This document shows positions 34,876-48,233 of a stretch of 64,000 nucleotides of DNA, one piece after another. A model generated the notes under the pieces. It did not search any database, was not told where the DNA came from, and saw only the letters and a program-made list of their open reading frames with translations. Source of the stretch: Otis tarda (Eukaryota; Chordata; Aves; Otidiformes; Otididae); the NCBI GenBank assembly GCA_026413225.1, contig CM048591.1, positions 71,078,052 to 71,142,051 of the forward strand, written 5' to 3'. The translations under genes were made by a program, and so were the position numbers. Positions within the stretch are counted from its first letter, which is position 1, and each line of letters begins with the position of its first letter.

Positions 34876-35643
34876 GTAACCATCCATTCCACAAATGTGT
34901 TTTGTAAATTTAGTATCTTTCAACCTCTTACCAAGTGCAAAAAGGGACATGGAAGAAGGTGTGCTCTTCTAGAATTTAATTAAAATCAGATTACCTCTTC
35001 TACTGTAAAAATTGGTTCATGGATACGTTCTTCATGCAGTAAATGCTGTAGAGACTGTATGTACTTTTTTTTCTTAATATCCAGGGATTAAATGATCCCT
35101 TTTATAATGAAATCTCTAGTTTGACATTCTGTACTTCACTTCTGGCAGATTCAATTTTCCTGAGCTTAATTAATCTTTGGAACCAGTGTTTAAGTAACTC
35201 TTTTTTGCATCATGAAAGCCGAAGGTGACAGAGATCTTTATTTGTTAGGCATGCGAGAAGGTTTTATCAACACTCTGTCACTTGTGTGAAAGGAGCATTT
35301 AGAGTAAGCTATGAAATAGTTTTGTTAAATCAAATGTGCTGTCAGTGGTCTAGCATATAGCATTGTTAGCTACTTATATATATGCTCAATAAATAACTTA
35401 GGTCTTATGTACTGCTTTCAGCTCCATTTTGTTGACTGTAGTTAGCAAGTTCACTTTGTCATGTGTGTGATTATAATCCTTGTTTGTGTACAGTACTTAC
35501 AAAACCTGGAAAGGAAGATTAATTTTAAGGGGGAGTGGAGAAGCAGAAAGAAATCTTAACTCCCAACCCTACATTTCAGTCAAATCCTGTTGTTTTTTTT
35601 TTCCTTTATTCTTAAATACTTGCTTTGATTTCATTAATTGCAG
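34876..35643 (+). other. FBXL17: FBXL17 intron 3 (768 bp)
   Basis: Short phase-0 intron between the two LRR exons, donor GTAACC, acceptor ATTAATTGCAG with a T-rich tract before it. No repeat or embedded gene seen. Confidence 0.93.
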
Positions 35644-35775
35644 CTGGGTTCAAAATGCAGAGAATTGAAAGACATTCATTTTGGGCAATGTTACAAGATC
35701 TCAGATGAAGGAATGATCATTATAGCTAAAGGCTGTCTGAAGTTGCAAAGAATATACATGCAAGAAAACAAATTA
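35644..35775 (+). CDS. FBXL17: FBXL17 coding exon 4 (leucine-rich repeats), last exon found
   Basis: 44 codons, residues 383-426, starting LGSKCRELKDIHFGQCYKIS and ending IYMQENKL; it continues the cysteine-containing LRR series (about one and a half repeats). The acceptor is TTAATTGCAG|C and the donor is TTA|GTAAGT, a consensus U1 site. Phase 0 on both sides. In vertebrate FBXL17 this is followed by an exon beginning with a V-T-D LRR motif; no such sequence was seen in the rest of the window, so the following intron exceeds 28 kb. Retention of intron 4 would add about 28 codons before a stop near 35860. Confidence 0.96.
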
Positions 35776-37200
35776 GTAAGTACATGTCACGTTGTTTTGT
35801 TTTGGTTTGGTTTTTTTCCACCGTGTTTTCATTGTCAAAGCTTTCTCTTTGTGTCTATTTAAAACTTTCTTCTGAACAGCTGTTTTTTTGAAAGTGATTT
35901 GCTTGAAAGTGTTCTATGGCTGTGAAAATTTAGATTCTACAGAGAGAGCTCAAATGATGACTCAAAGTACGACTTAAGCTAATGCTGTTTCAGATACATA
36001 TTAACTTTTGGTTTTGACATGACATTCCAGAAGTATTTGTTTGGGAGATGCCTGATTTGTGTAGGAAAATACTTAGTCCATATGGAATGTTTCTTTTGTT
36101 TACACTAGTATGTTTTTCTACAGTAGAAAGTGCAAACTTACGTAGACTTAAAATATTTTTGGAGGCTGGGTTCTTGACTAAAAATAATACACTCTGATCT
36201 TTTCTTGAAGTATGTCACTTTCTCATCAGGGTGCAACAGAGTAGTATGCCTGTGCTACTAGAAGGAAGTTGTTGAGGACTAACAAAGGTCTTGTGTCCTA
36301 GTTAAAAGTGGTCTCTGAAATTATGAAAACTATTATCTACTAAATGGTATAGTAGAGCACTGGCTTTAATTTTTTTTTTCCATTTTTTCTTGCAAGTAAG
36401 TAGAAAAATTTGCTTGCACTTGAATTCTTAACTATAAGCTAATGTCAGGGTTGTGGCCTTTAGTTTGAAAACTGCTGAAGTGGAACAAATAAATTGTGTT
36501 TGTAAGAAAACAGCATACCTTGTACTCAGAGTCATTTGGTATTTGGCTTCAAATAGACAGATACTAGTGCCTACGATGGTTCCTTTGAGAATGATTTCTA
36601 TTTAATAAAGAAAAAGCCATTCATTGGTTTTGATCAGAATTGTAGGAAGTTGAGAAATAGGAGATAATGACCAAAACTGAGATCTCACAATAGTTCAAAT
36701 GCAGAAAAAAAGGGTTTATGTCGTCCTCTCATATCAAAACAAAGTCTTGAGTACTGTCAAAATTAGTCCTTGTGATACTTATCTTAATATATGAAAATCT
36801 TTTAACTAGAAAAAAAAAAAGAGAAATGGAAATTCTGAAGCCTGGAAGGAAACCATAATCCTCAAAAATTAACTGGAGAAAGTAGGAAAATTCAAAGTAT
36901 TATTTATACATGAATGAAAGAGGAAAAACCTGTTGTGCATATTCAAAGTTTGCATAATTGTACATGAAAGTTACTTAACTGTATGTTAAGATTATTGTAT
37001 GTATAAATACCTACGTAAGTTCATGATTGTGGGAAAATATGAGTAAGGTTTTAATTTGACATTCCTTGCCACTGAAGTTTTTATTCTGTTTATAGTCTGA
37101 AATGTAACCGAAGAAGTTGACGTTACAATTGTTAGCACTTATAAATTCTGTGGTTTTATTACCTGAAATGTCACTGATGTTCTCAGTTGAAATACGACTT

Positions 37201-37225
37201 AGGAAGATACAGGAAGTATCTTCCT
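37201..37225. other. Perfect 10-bp inverted repeat
   Basis: Arms AGGAAGATAC and GTATCTTCCT around a 5-nt AGGAA loop; both arms include ETS-like GGAA cores. Function unknown. Confidence 0.7.
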
Positions 37226-38980
37226 GTTTTTAAGGCAATCAGGAAAGATATTCTTCACTTGCCCTTTAGTCACCTTTGTTATTGGAAATATAACATTAAT
37301 TTTCATTGGAAATAAGACAAAAATACGTACTCTCATGTGAATAAGAAATGGCTTTTAATTATTATATAATTTCTGAAAATTTGTCAAATTATTTATCAGT
37401 GCTAACCCTTTGCACAATTTTTCATGAATGTAGGGTGTGTTTTGGTGTCTGATTTTGTTTAAAACTGCTGCCCAATCTTAACTTTCTGGAGAAAATAAAC
37501 TTGTGGCAAAGTTGGTTTAGCTTTGTAAAGTCCTAATTCAGCTGCTTAAATTTTGGTCTAGAAATGAAAACATGAAATAAGTTATAAAGCTGTTATGAAC
37601 GCCAGAGTATTGAATCTTTGGAACAAAATAACAGTTGAATGATTCCACTAGATTACAAAGCTAGAGAAGCTGATGTGCTTTCCCTTTGCTAGAGTCAAGA
37701 GCCTTTCAAATCTTGCTGAGAGTGTAATTTTGTGTAATGAAGCAAGACACCTTGTAAGAAGTTCTCATGCAGTTTAAAATACAAATTTTCAGCTTTCGAA
37801 ATAATAAAAAAAAAAGATAAGAATTGCTTAATGCTGCAGAGTTAGCTTAAAAGGGAGTAATGGTTGGTGGCAAATAATAATGCACTGTTTGATTTGTTGA
37901 ATTCTGTGGGTTGCTTTTTTTAAGACTGCCATCTCAATAAAACCGCTGTTAATATTTGCTGTGGCACATCTTCCTATTCTTTCGGTGAAGAAGGTGGTTT
38001 GGGGAAATGTATGTTGTGTGTTTGTTTTCAAAATAAGTAAGTTTACACTCTCTGAAAATCAAATACTCTGTGGCAAGAAAAGTGTACTTGACATACAAGA
38101 GTTTGGTTTATGTATTTGAGGTTCATGGATTGTCAGTCTGCTATAGGAAGAAGACTCCTTTCCACCCTCCCTGCCCCTTCTTTTTCAACAGCTTCTGTAG
38201 CTTCCATGTAAGTCCTGTAAATCGAGTCTGTGTGTTTTGTTCTTTATTTTCGTCTTTCTTCCTTTTTCAGAGGTGCTTAAAATCATGTTACTCTTAGAGG
38301 AAATTTCTATTAATTTAAAAATATGTAGTCCATTATAGATAGTACATGATGGTTGGGTTTTCACGTAGGCTTGTCACAGACTAATAGATTTTATACTTCA
38401 AAAATACATCTATGCAGGGGCAACCAGCAGCTAAATAATGCCTTCGTGAGTGTTACTTTACACTGAAATGTGAATCAGGCAACACAGTTCAGTTGCTTCA
38501 TCTGTTGCTAAGTAACTCCATTATCAGACTGCTGAGCAGAAACAGAGAAAGAAGAATTTATGTTCTGATTGTTTAATATACTAGGCATTTCACAGAAAAA
38601 TAGACTCTTTCTTTGAAATGCTGATTATGTCCTGGTAATAAGTGAAAGCTGTAAATAATAAACTGCAAAGGATATGTGACCAAAAAGTTAACATTGCAGA
38701 GCTAAGTTAACAATGCAAGGTACTTGTTGTTTGCATAACTATTTATGATTTCTTCAAAATACATTTGTTTTTCCTCTGTCCCTTGAATGTAAGAGTAATA
38801 GTATGCAAAGCCTCTTTTCTGAAGCATTGGAACCTACTGGGTAAAAAAAAAAAATTGCAGGACTTATGAAGTGTGCCAGTATGTTGTGTTGTCTTTACTT
38901 ACCTGTCCCCAAGCAGTCTGATACAATCAATCTCACAGAAATTCAGTGTAAATGGAAGAACAGATTATAACTGTCCAGAC

Positions 38981-40184
38981 TGTCATAGTTCAGCCCCAAT
39001 CGGGACCAGATTACACAGTCTCTCTCTCACTCCCCCCACCCTCCGAGAGAACAGGGAGAGATAATATAAGGAAAACCGGCTCGAGGTTTGAGATAAGAAC
39101 AGGGAGAAATCCTTAAAGTTACCGTTACGGGCAAAACAGACTTGACTTGGGGAAAACTATTCATTTATTACTACAAACAGCAGGATAATGAGACAGAGAA
39201 CAAGATAACCTCCCTCTACCGCTCCCTCTCCCCAAGCTTAACATTATCTTTACTACCTTCCCCACTCTGAGCAGCACGGGGAGGGAAGAGGGAATGGGGG
39301 TTGCGGTCAGTTCATCACGTGTTGTTTTACACCGCTGCTTCATGGTCGGGGGAAGAACTCCTCACATTCCTCCCCTGCTCTGATGTGGGGTCCCTCCCAC
39401 GGGCCACAGTGCTTCATGAAACTGCTCTGGCGTGGGTCATCTCTTCCACGGAGTGCAGTCTCTCCAGAACGGCTGTTCCAGCGGGCCCTCCATGGGCCAC
39501 AGCCACCTTCAGGCATCCACCTGCCCCAGTGTGGGGTCCTTCACGGGCTCCAAGTGGACCTCTGCTCCTCCATGGACCTCCATGGGCTGCAGGGGGACAA
39601 CCTGCTTCACCACAGTTGTCACCACAGGCTGCGGGGGAATCTTGGCCAGGAGGCGCATTTCTCCTCCCCCTCCTTCTTCACTGACCTTGGTGCCTGCAGC
39701 TGTTCCTCTCACAAGAAAAGTTCTTCACAACAGGCAGGCAGACGCCTCTCAGGATCTCTTCACATCATCCATCTCATCTCCTCTCCACTTCTTGCAGCCG
39801 GGCCGGACTGAGTCGGGCCCAGTCGGCCACCTGGCGAGAGGCCAGACCACCTGGCGAGAGGCCAGAGGGTGAGGCCTGCAAGGCCCGTGAGGCCTGAGCC
39901 TCCCGCTCTGTGCCTCTGCCCCCGCTCAACTTCTTCACATCTTCTCTTCTCTCTCTCTCTTTTTTATTTATTTATTTATTTTTTTTTTTTTTTTCCCCCC
40001 TTCTGAAATACGTTATCGCAGAGGCGTTACCACGGAACATTCTGCTTCCGATCGGCTCGGCCTCAGCCAGCAGCAGGTCCACCCTAGGCCTGGCCGAGTC
40101 CACTGAACAAAGGGGAGCAACTTCTAGCAGTTTCCTACAGAAGCTACCACCTTAGGCCCCCCCTCACTAAACAAAACCACAACA
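38981..40184 (-). mobile_element. 1.2-kb solo LTR, family 2, copy 3 (antisense in intron 4)
   Basis: 1,204 bp; on + TGTCATAGTTCAGCCCCAAT ... AAAACCACAACA, flanked by a perfect duplication CAGAC (38976-38980 and 40185-40189). The extra length comes from a T-rich expansion at about 39957-39998 and a 20-bp tandem duplication at 39827-39866. The TATA-like box is mutated (complement CTGAAATA at 40003-40010), while the poly(A) signal (39164-39169) and the shared frame (39712-39509) remain. Confidence 0.88.
39827..39866. repeat. 20-bp tandem duplication within LTR copy 3
   Basis: Unit CCACCTGGCGAGAGGCCAGA occurs twice without mismatch; copies 1 and 2 of the LTR have it once. Confidence 0.95.
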
Positions 40185-41227
40185 CAGACAAAACTAGGAA
40201 GTTTCCTAGCTTCTTGGTTGAGTTTTGTTGGACTTCTTATTTTATGGTCATGGCTGGAATTGAATGCTACGAGTGTAACTTCTGTGTTTGACCCATGTGA
40301 ATGATAAGTGTGAATGAAGCTAGTGGAAGATAGTGGCTAACTTCATGGTTAACTTTCAACCAACTCCTCTTCTGTCCTTCCACTGCGGATAGGCGGTACG
40401 TAGCCTCAGCTGAAAAATCAGAGAACTACTCCACGTGAAAGTGCAGTACTTTCCCTGAGACAGTACAACCCCTAAGGGCTGTGCTTAACTAGAATTGTCA
40501 AGGAAAATTAACACTTCTCATTGCAGCCTTTCCTAGAAGAATGCAGGCCTAAAAGGTTTTAAAGATTTTGTGACTTCTTTGTAGAGAGATGCAGAATAAG
40601 TTTGTGACTGCAGTGCACACAACGGGAAAGGTTGCAACAGAAGCAACTTTCTACAAGTGGTGTGTAAACTCTCAATTTCCTCATTATGAATAGAGTAGAC
40701 CTAGATTTGGAAGCTCCATTTTAGAGCTGGGAAAAAGCTTCTCCACTTAAATACATGATTTTACACATTAATTTATTTTTCATTGCCTTTCCTTAACTGA
40801 ATGACTTGATGGCTAAAATTATAATACAATGGTTGCTGAAACTTAGCAGACAAGAGTTACAGATTTGTACCTCACTATTCCATCCATTATGTGTGTTTTT
40901 TCGTGATGAATTAGATGTGGATGAGGAGAAGGAACTTCTAAAGATGAAGGGAGATGAGAGTTTTTAGACCCTATAACTGGATTACTGCATTCCTACCTCT
41001 CTGCTTTCTTTCCATCCTCTCTTTTTTCTTTCTCAAGCTTGTTTACGGGTAGATGGGAAATAGTACTGCAACTAAGCTACTACAGTTGAAATGCTGGCAG
41101 CATTTCTCACTTTCAGATAAAATGATCTTGTGAAGTAGGTGGCTTAAAGACAAACCATTTATCTGATGTTTCCCAGATAAGTTCATTAATATGGTTATGG
41201 TCTAACTTGACCATGTTTCTAGTTCCT

Positions 41228-41251
41228 TTTTTTTTTTTTTTTTTTTTTTTT
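41228..41251. repeat. Poly(T) tract
   Basis: Homopolymer T run in intron 4 with no adjoining retroelement end recognised. Similar tracts occur at 25209-25231 and 59358-59377. Confidence 0.9.
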
Positions 41252-43560
41252 AATTCTGTCCAGGATCAGTGTCTGCTATGAGTGGAGGACATTTCGTAAC
41301 AACCAAATTTTGGCTCAATTGGCAGTGTGTTTGATGGTCTTCTTTTTTGTGAGAATGCTTTTATAGTAAATATTTTGCAGGTAATTATTTAATGGTGTTT
41401 TTAAAGATGAGTATTTTTTTAGTGTTCTGCCCACCTTTGCAGTTTGTAGCAGATAATACAAAGTAGAAATCCATATTAACTCTGAACATGTTTGATAGAA
41501 ACTGTAATACTTAAGATATGTGAATAATATACTTTTTGAGTTTCAGTAAAAAAGAATTGAGATAGACTAAAACAAACATTTCACTTTTATGTCATATAAT
41601 TACTTATCATAGACGTTTAAAGCATTGACTGGAATCAACCTAGTATAAAAATCTGTAGGACAAAATAAACTTTCATGTTTTCTGAATAATCACAGTGTAG
41701 TTTAATCTGTTCTATTTATCCATATTTGTTTTCCTGAGATTCCACCGCCTGCTTCATTCTTGACTTTGGAAAGCAGCTCACTTTCTTCTTCATACATGTC
41801 AGCTACAAAACACTTACTTCAGCAGAGTGCCCAAAGGCTGTTGTGCCTGATACAGGCCAGACAGGGAGAGGAGAGAGTACTTTACTCTGAGTTTATCCTA
41901 GTCAAATAATTTGGGGAGAAAAGTCAGTATTATGAGGCATATAAACTGCACATCATTTGATGATGTAACTACTGAAGTTTAGAATATAGAGAGATAACTT
42001 ACTTTTTCCACTGGTAAGAAGTAAATGAAAGAGACTTTTGGGGAAAATTATTCCTAAAGACTGTGATTTCCCTGCCTTTCCCCACAGCCCAACATGTTCC
42101 ATATACTATTTCAATGTTTGCATATAATTACTTAAAACTGTTCTTCTACTTGGAGAAGTTTCAGAAAAAGCATCATTTTCTCATGCTTCTTCAGGAATGC
42201 TTTCCCAAAATACTTTCTAACTAGCTTATTTCATTGTTTTGAGGTTTTGAAAACAGCTACAGTTCTTGCAGACTTTTCCCCTTCAATTTGTTTTTTGTTG
42301 TTGTTGGGGTTTTTTTTTTGTTTGTTTGTTTGGTTTTTTTTGTTTGTTTTTTTTTTTTAAATTAAAACCTCATGTTCTCCAGGAGAGTGTTGGTGATTTT
42401 CTTTGTCAACACAGAACACACATATAGGACTAGTTACTTGCTAAACATATGCACACGTAGTAAGGATGATGCCAATACTGATATTGATTTCTCTACTATA
42501 TGTCATAGCATAGAAGATTATCTTCTGTGGAGTGTTAAAGTAGAGCTTTCTAAAGCAAAATTCCTTACAGGTTACATTGTTGGTAGTGTTCACTAGTAAG
42601 GATGAAGTTCCTCTCGTAATGTGTTTGAGCAACTAAAATACATATACATCAAAAACTACTAATGTACCCTAAAAATAATGTTCAGTGCTTTAAAAATACA
42701 TTGAATAACTATACTAAAATTGAGCTATGGCAAAACATGATTTCATAAGAACTGTTTGAGACATCTGTTCAGTGTTAAAAGCCACGTCAGAAAGTTAGTC
42801 TTTCAATAAGCTTCCCTTCTTAAACATCCACTTTGTTCATTTTTATAACAAAATAAAATGATACAATTATTTCTTTGAAATCTAGCTGATACAGTGGTAT
42901 CTTTCAGAGTTTGATAATTTTATTCGTTTAGAACTGTTGCATGTTGACTTTGGCAGTTTCTGTAATACAGTTCTTAAGATAAAACATTCATGCTGAATTT
43001 GATGTTAATAGAGGAAAAAAGGTGAAGATTGTGTGCTTGCGCATAAATTTGTATTTGCTGTAAAGGCATTTGAACCACTATAGAGATGTCAGACTTTTAT
43101 TTTCTATGTAAATGTTTCTGCAAATAATCTGGCAACAAATACAGTACTTCGTTGTCACCCTTAGGTGGCGATATTGACTTTGTAATGGTAACGGGTCTGA
43201 GTCCTTGCTGTAGTGAATTGCCGATATACAGCAGATAGCTTCTGAACGTTGTACTGATTTCACAGATCCTGTTTTCTCTTTGGTTCAACTGCCAGGATCG
43301 CTGTTTAAGTATTTCTCAAATGTCTTCAGACTGTTAGTGTGACAAAGCTTACTCAACTATAAAGCAATTGACTCTTGCAGTATAGTTATGTGTATTCTTG
43401 TCGAAGTACTTGAATAGGTTTGCTTTGTGTATTTCATTAAATATTAGCAAAGAGGAAGGAGAAAACGGATAGATTTTGGAACGTTTTGAAATGTTTTCTG
43501 TTCTTTTAAAATAGAATTAGCTTAAATAACATAGAATGGAAAAGTGTGTATCTTGTAACG

Positions 43561-43724
43561 GGTTGCCCAGAGAGGTGGTGGATGCCCCATCCCTGGAAAC
43601 ATTCAAGGCCAGGTTGGATGGGGCTCTGAGCAACCTGATCCAGTTGGAGAAGTCCCTGCTCCTTGCAGGGGGTTTGGACTAGATGACCTTTGAAGGTACC
43701 TTCCAACCCTAACCCTTCTATGAT
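43561..43724 (+). mobile_element. CR1 LINE 3' tail fragment
   Basis: Short + strand copy of only the CR1 3' end: GGTTGCCCAGAGAGGTGGTG at 43561, then AGGCCAGGTTGGATGGGG, and the terminal ACTAGATGACCTTTGAAGG...TTCTATGAT near 43724. No coding part is left. It lies in FBXL17 intron 4. Confidence 0.92.
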
Positions 43725-44507
43725 CTGTGCTAGATATAGAGTATAAAGCAAATAAGCTGAAAGTAACTGCTACTGGAGATCCTGAGGGAAACCTTGGAGA
43801 AAACCAGACAGTTTTCCTTGTTTGCTTTTTATTCATTCCTAGATTAGACCGCCTTCTGTAACGATAATGCAGTTTTGAACTGGTGGCTTCTTAAAGGCTG
43901 AGAATGTGTCTTCTGGGAATGCATATTTAGGAACAACACAAGAAGCTTTGCTTTTTGAAGCAAATTATTTTATGTACGAATTTGTTTAATAGTGTGGATC
44001 TTCTTATTTACTACATTAATTTTATTTTTTAGCAGTACTTCAACTATCTCACTCTGTATTTACACTTCAAGGGTACGTGTCAGAGGGGCAAATGAGTTCT
44101 GGTTAAGCCCTTGGTGTCAGATAAATTAGGAGACCCTTAAAGTAATAAGTTTCAGCTTAATGCTTATTGTTACATTTTGGGTTTTAACCAGCACATTTTC
44201 AGTTATATTGAAAATGTTTTTCTATGTTGTATTCTTTAAAAAACATCTTACCTGTGCAGGAGGAAATCATACTCAAAAGTTGCAGAGTGTAGGGATTTTC
44301 GTTTGTTTTTAACCTTTGCTAATGCTTTCATCTTTCTGTATGATTTCTGTCCCCCATCCTGCCCCCTCCAAATATTTGTCTCCAATAGGGAATCTTTGTA
44401 TTTAAGCAAGTGAAAGAAAATTTCATTTTAACCTGAATTCAGTGTTCGTGAAACTCTTCAGACTGACAGCATTAGAAACTGAAGTCCTTTTTTTGTCCAC
44501 TAAACAG

Positions 44508-46200
44508 GTACAGCGTGAGCAGCAGCAGCAGTGCAAGCTTCACCCCACTGCCCCACCAAAGTGCTGCAAACCCTGGCCTAGAGAGAGACCTCTAGCGAGG
44601 GTTAAGAGGCTGGTTCAGTTTCCATGCTCGCTCAGTCTTTACTGTGGCTGCCAACAGGAGCACCCGTTTGTGATAGTGTATAGATATCCACATCACAAAA
44701 GCACCAGGAACTGGACTGAAAGCACCAGCTTATTTCATAAAAACTAACGACCATCTGTCAGATCGATTTAACTTCAGTTACCACAGACCTGGGCCACTGG
44801 TAGAAGTGAATGGCTCCATGTCCCATTGCCAATTCCCCGAGTTGAGCCTCTTTATAAATATTAGTGCAGCTTCTTTATACTATGCAGAAACAAAATGTGT
44901 GTACAGACTGTAATTTTCTTGTAAAGCTAGTTGTGTATCCCTTTCAAATGCTTGACTATACATGTAAATACAATGACTTAATAGTAAGGTCAGCTGTATG
45001 GTTTCACTACTCTGCCTTTTTTTTTTTTGGTTTTTTTTTTTTTTTCTTTTTTCAACAAGTACTGCATTTATTGAGCTTTTTAACAAACTATTCTATGTTG
45101 TGAGTTCACTTGTCGTGTATGTGGTGTGGGAGGGTGTGTGTGTATATATACATTTTAAAAGTAACTAAGAACTAGAGTTGTAATATGTATTGTTGCCTTA
45201 ATTGTGGTTTTGGACTCTTGTTAGGCTACATGTGGTAGATTAATGGCTCTACCTACTCTACAGTTTAAAAAACTTCTTAATTTTTATATTGATGTCAAAT
45301 TAAGTGTTATACCACTTTGCAGTAATTCTTTAGGCTGTAATTTGTTATGACTTTTAATGAATATTTTATATCTAAAAAATGTAGTATATACACTGTAAAT
45401 TAACATAATTACAAAGAATTGAGGGTGGAATAAAATAGGTGTGGAAAAGTGGCTGATGTAGAACTTTTTTCTACTTTTTGGTCAACGCATTAAGATGATC
45501 ATTCATTTGATACTTGTAGATGATATATTTTGCATACAATTTTGGAAAAGGTTAAGTACTTTTGTTTATTCGTTCAAGTGATATCTGCTAATGCCTGCAC
45601 ATTAACAACAGCCATGTTAGTGAACTTGTACATCCAACTTAAAGTACTCAAATATTCTCAATATTGAAGATTCCTGTACTAATAATGCAAATGGATGGAG
45701 GTAATGTGAAAAATCTGAAAGCAACCTACAAGCAAATTGCAGCAAGGTGGAAGTTTTAAATATAAGTAAATTTTTGTGTTTTCTGTATAGTTATTGAAAA
45801 AGCCATTATATATTGTAATGAAATACACACCAAAGGCAATGGCAGTATTACAAGGTACTTCTGTATTTCTAGAGCGTACAATATTTTGTTTTTGTTAAGC
45901 GTTCTGTGAGACTACAAATGGAAAGTTAAAATGTAATTATTAGTCAGCTGAGAAGATGCCCATACAATTTCTTTACTGTTGTGGTATTTTATCTAATTTG
46001 ACCTGTTAGCATTTTATGTAAAAAGAGTTAATGTAAGTAAAAGCAAATTAATAGAAAGTTGCGATAAGACATTGCCTTCAGAAGAGACTTTTACTGAAGC
46101 TATAAAACGTCTGTAATAATAGATAACTGCTATATTGAACAAGATGTATGCAGTGAAACTGATTCCTTTTCCTCTGAATTGCAGTAATTAATAAACTTTA
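44508..46200 (+). other. Candidate alternative terminal exon of FBXL17 with 3'UTR-like tract
   Basis: Seen: an acceptor-like pyrimidine tract and AG (TTTTTTTGTCCACTAAACAG, ending 44507), then an open frame in phase 0, the phase exon 4 would require. It runs 79 codons from V-Q-R-E-Q-Q-Q-Q to TAA at 44745-44747. The frame is relatively CpG-rich for this AT-rich intron. After the stop comes about 1.4 kb of AT-rich, repeat-free sequence resembling a 3'UTR, with AATAAA at 46190-46195 and another at 46634-46639. No poly(A) tail or duplication marks it as a processed pseudogene. The encoded tail resembles no family I recognise. Inference: exon 4 could splice here to make a short FBXL17 lacking the C-terminal LRRs. 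Chance is a serious alternative. Confidence 0.25.
46190..46195 (+). terminator. AATAAA polyadenylation signal of the candidate terminal exon
   Basis: AATAAA in the context GTAATTAATAAACTTTATG, about 1.44 kb after the candidate stop at 44747. AATAAA occurs often by chance in AT-rich DNA, so this only supports the candidate exon weakly. Confidence 0.25.
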
Positions 46201-48233
46201 TGAGAAAATCTAGTCTTCAGTCTACTTACTGAAATGATAAATTGTTAGTGAACTAAGCAAAATGTTTAAGTTTAATTATGTAGGGTCGATTTATATAAAT
46301 TCTAATAGCCATAATAGATCTTAAAATAAACTAGAGTGTAGGCACTTGTTTGCGTTTTTGTAGGGTTTTTTGTTTTGTGGGGGTTTTTTTTGGCTTTTGT
46401 TGTTGTTGAACAAGTTACTTCAACTTTTAATCTAATTTTAAAAACTTTATGACCAGAGGTTGGTATCTGGGTATGGAGCCTTTTTAACTGTTGGAAACAG
46501 CCATATTTGATTGCCATTTGGGTCAGTGGTCCAAGTATTACTGTGATACTTTAGTCATAAACAGAACTGCATGACACTGGAGTGAAAAATCTTTCCACTA
46601 AAATATACTTTAATAGCATACATGCTGCTAGATAATAAAGTAACCTAAACTGAGTTGTAACAAAAGTCTTCCGTTTTTGTAAGGTTTTGTGGGGGAGGAG
46701 GGGATAGGTTGTTTTTGTTTTTTTAATCTAGTGATATCTTGTGTCAGAGACCACTGTCAAGCTCCAGAACTTGTAATTCTTCATTTGTCGAGTCTGTGTC
46801 TTGATCCATGTTGTACTTAGTAAAAATCTCCAGCCATTCACTTAAGGATAGCAATAAATCAAACCTGATAATATTGCTCCCGGTGAGCTGTGATGCTTCT
46901 TACTGAAAGAGATCACAAGTATGATGCTGTGAAGAAAATCCTTAAAACTGTCAGTATCATTATTTTTAAATGGTGGTAATTTGCATCCATCAAACATAAT
47001 ACAAATAGGATTTTATTTGTGTAGGACAAAGACAAAATTACATAAAAATAATGAATGACAGACAGGCATTCATCTTTGTTTATATAATCTGTTCCAGAAA
47101 ATTCCAGTTGAACTTTTCATCTCTATGAAGCTAGAAAAATGAACTTGTCCTATTTCTAAAGCTGAATGAAAACACTTTGTTTTCCAAATAACTTAGCTGT
47201 AACTTTGCGTAGCTTGAAGTTTTAAGTATGAGAGATCAAACCTTGAATGCCGTTAGGTGTAATGGTAGTGAATTCTACAAATGTCTACATTCCCTTTCCT
47301 CATCCTACTATAGTGACCAGTGTTTGGGAACAAATGTATTCATGCACTCTCATGTGTATTTTGAGATGGTCTTCCAACAAGTAGTTGTGTTCACCAAAAT
47401 ACTACATTGTTGGCATATACGTTACAGGGCAAATTGAGTGGGCATGGAGAATGAACTGCTTAAAGTCTCCAAAATACTGCCTTTTTTGAGTCAAGGTTGA
47501 ATTGTTCTAACTTTTGAACTGCAACATCAGTGTCCCAGATACATACTTTTTTTTTTTTTTTCTTTAATTTACACTTAGCTGAAGGTTTTTAGTTGTAAAC
47601 TTATCATCCATATCTAAACCTGGTTTTGATGTTCCACATTTCGCGCACTTTCATCATCCTAGAAATTCCAGTCCTATTACGGTAGAATTTGCTATGGTCT
47701 TTCAACTGTCATTCTTCTTTTTATCCAGAATGCTAATGCTTAAGAAGGGTCCGTCTGGGCCTTAGACATAGGTGTACCGTTGTACTTACTGTAGCTAATC
47801 TTGAACATCCTGTTCTGGCTTTCAGAGCTACGTATAGCTTTGCCCCAGTGTTTTTCCCAGAGTCCTTAACTTAGTATTCCTCCTTTCTTCTGTTTTGAAT
47901 CTTAACTTTTAATTTTTTTTTTTTATTTTCCCCATATTAACCATTTGAAAGTTCTGTTGTGTCTGAAGTTTTCCTAAAGTTTATCTTGCTAGTGTGGTTT
48001 TCAGACACCAACTTGTGACTGTCTTCTGGTCTTCCTACTCCACTGCATCCAAATGGTTTTTTATCTATATGGGGTTTGTACATTCCTCTGACATTATGCA
48101 GATATTATTGTTTTCTAAAAATACAAAATTATTTTTAAACCTTTGAAAGTTTTTCAAGGGTTGAGGGATATGTCTGTCTGGGGCAAGAATACATGAGTGG
48201 ATACTAAAATGACCATAGGAATGACTTTTTGAG

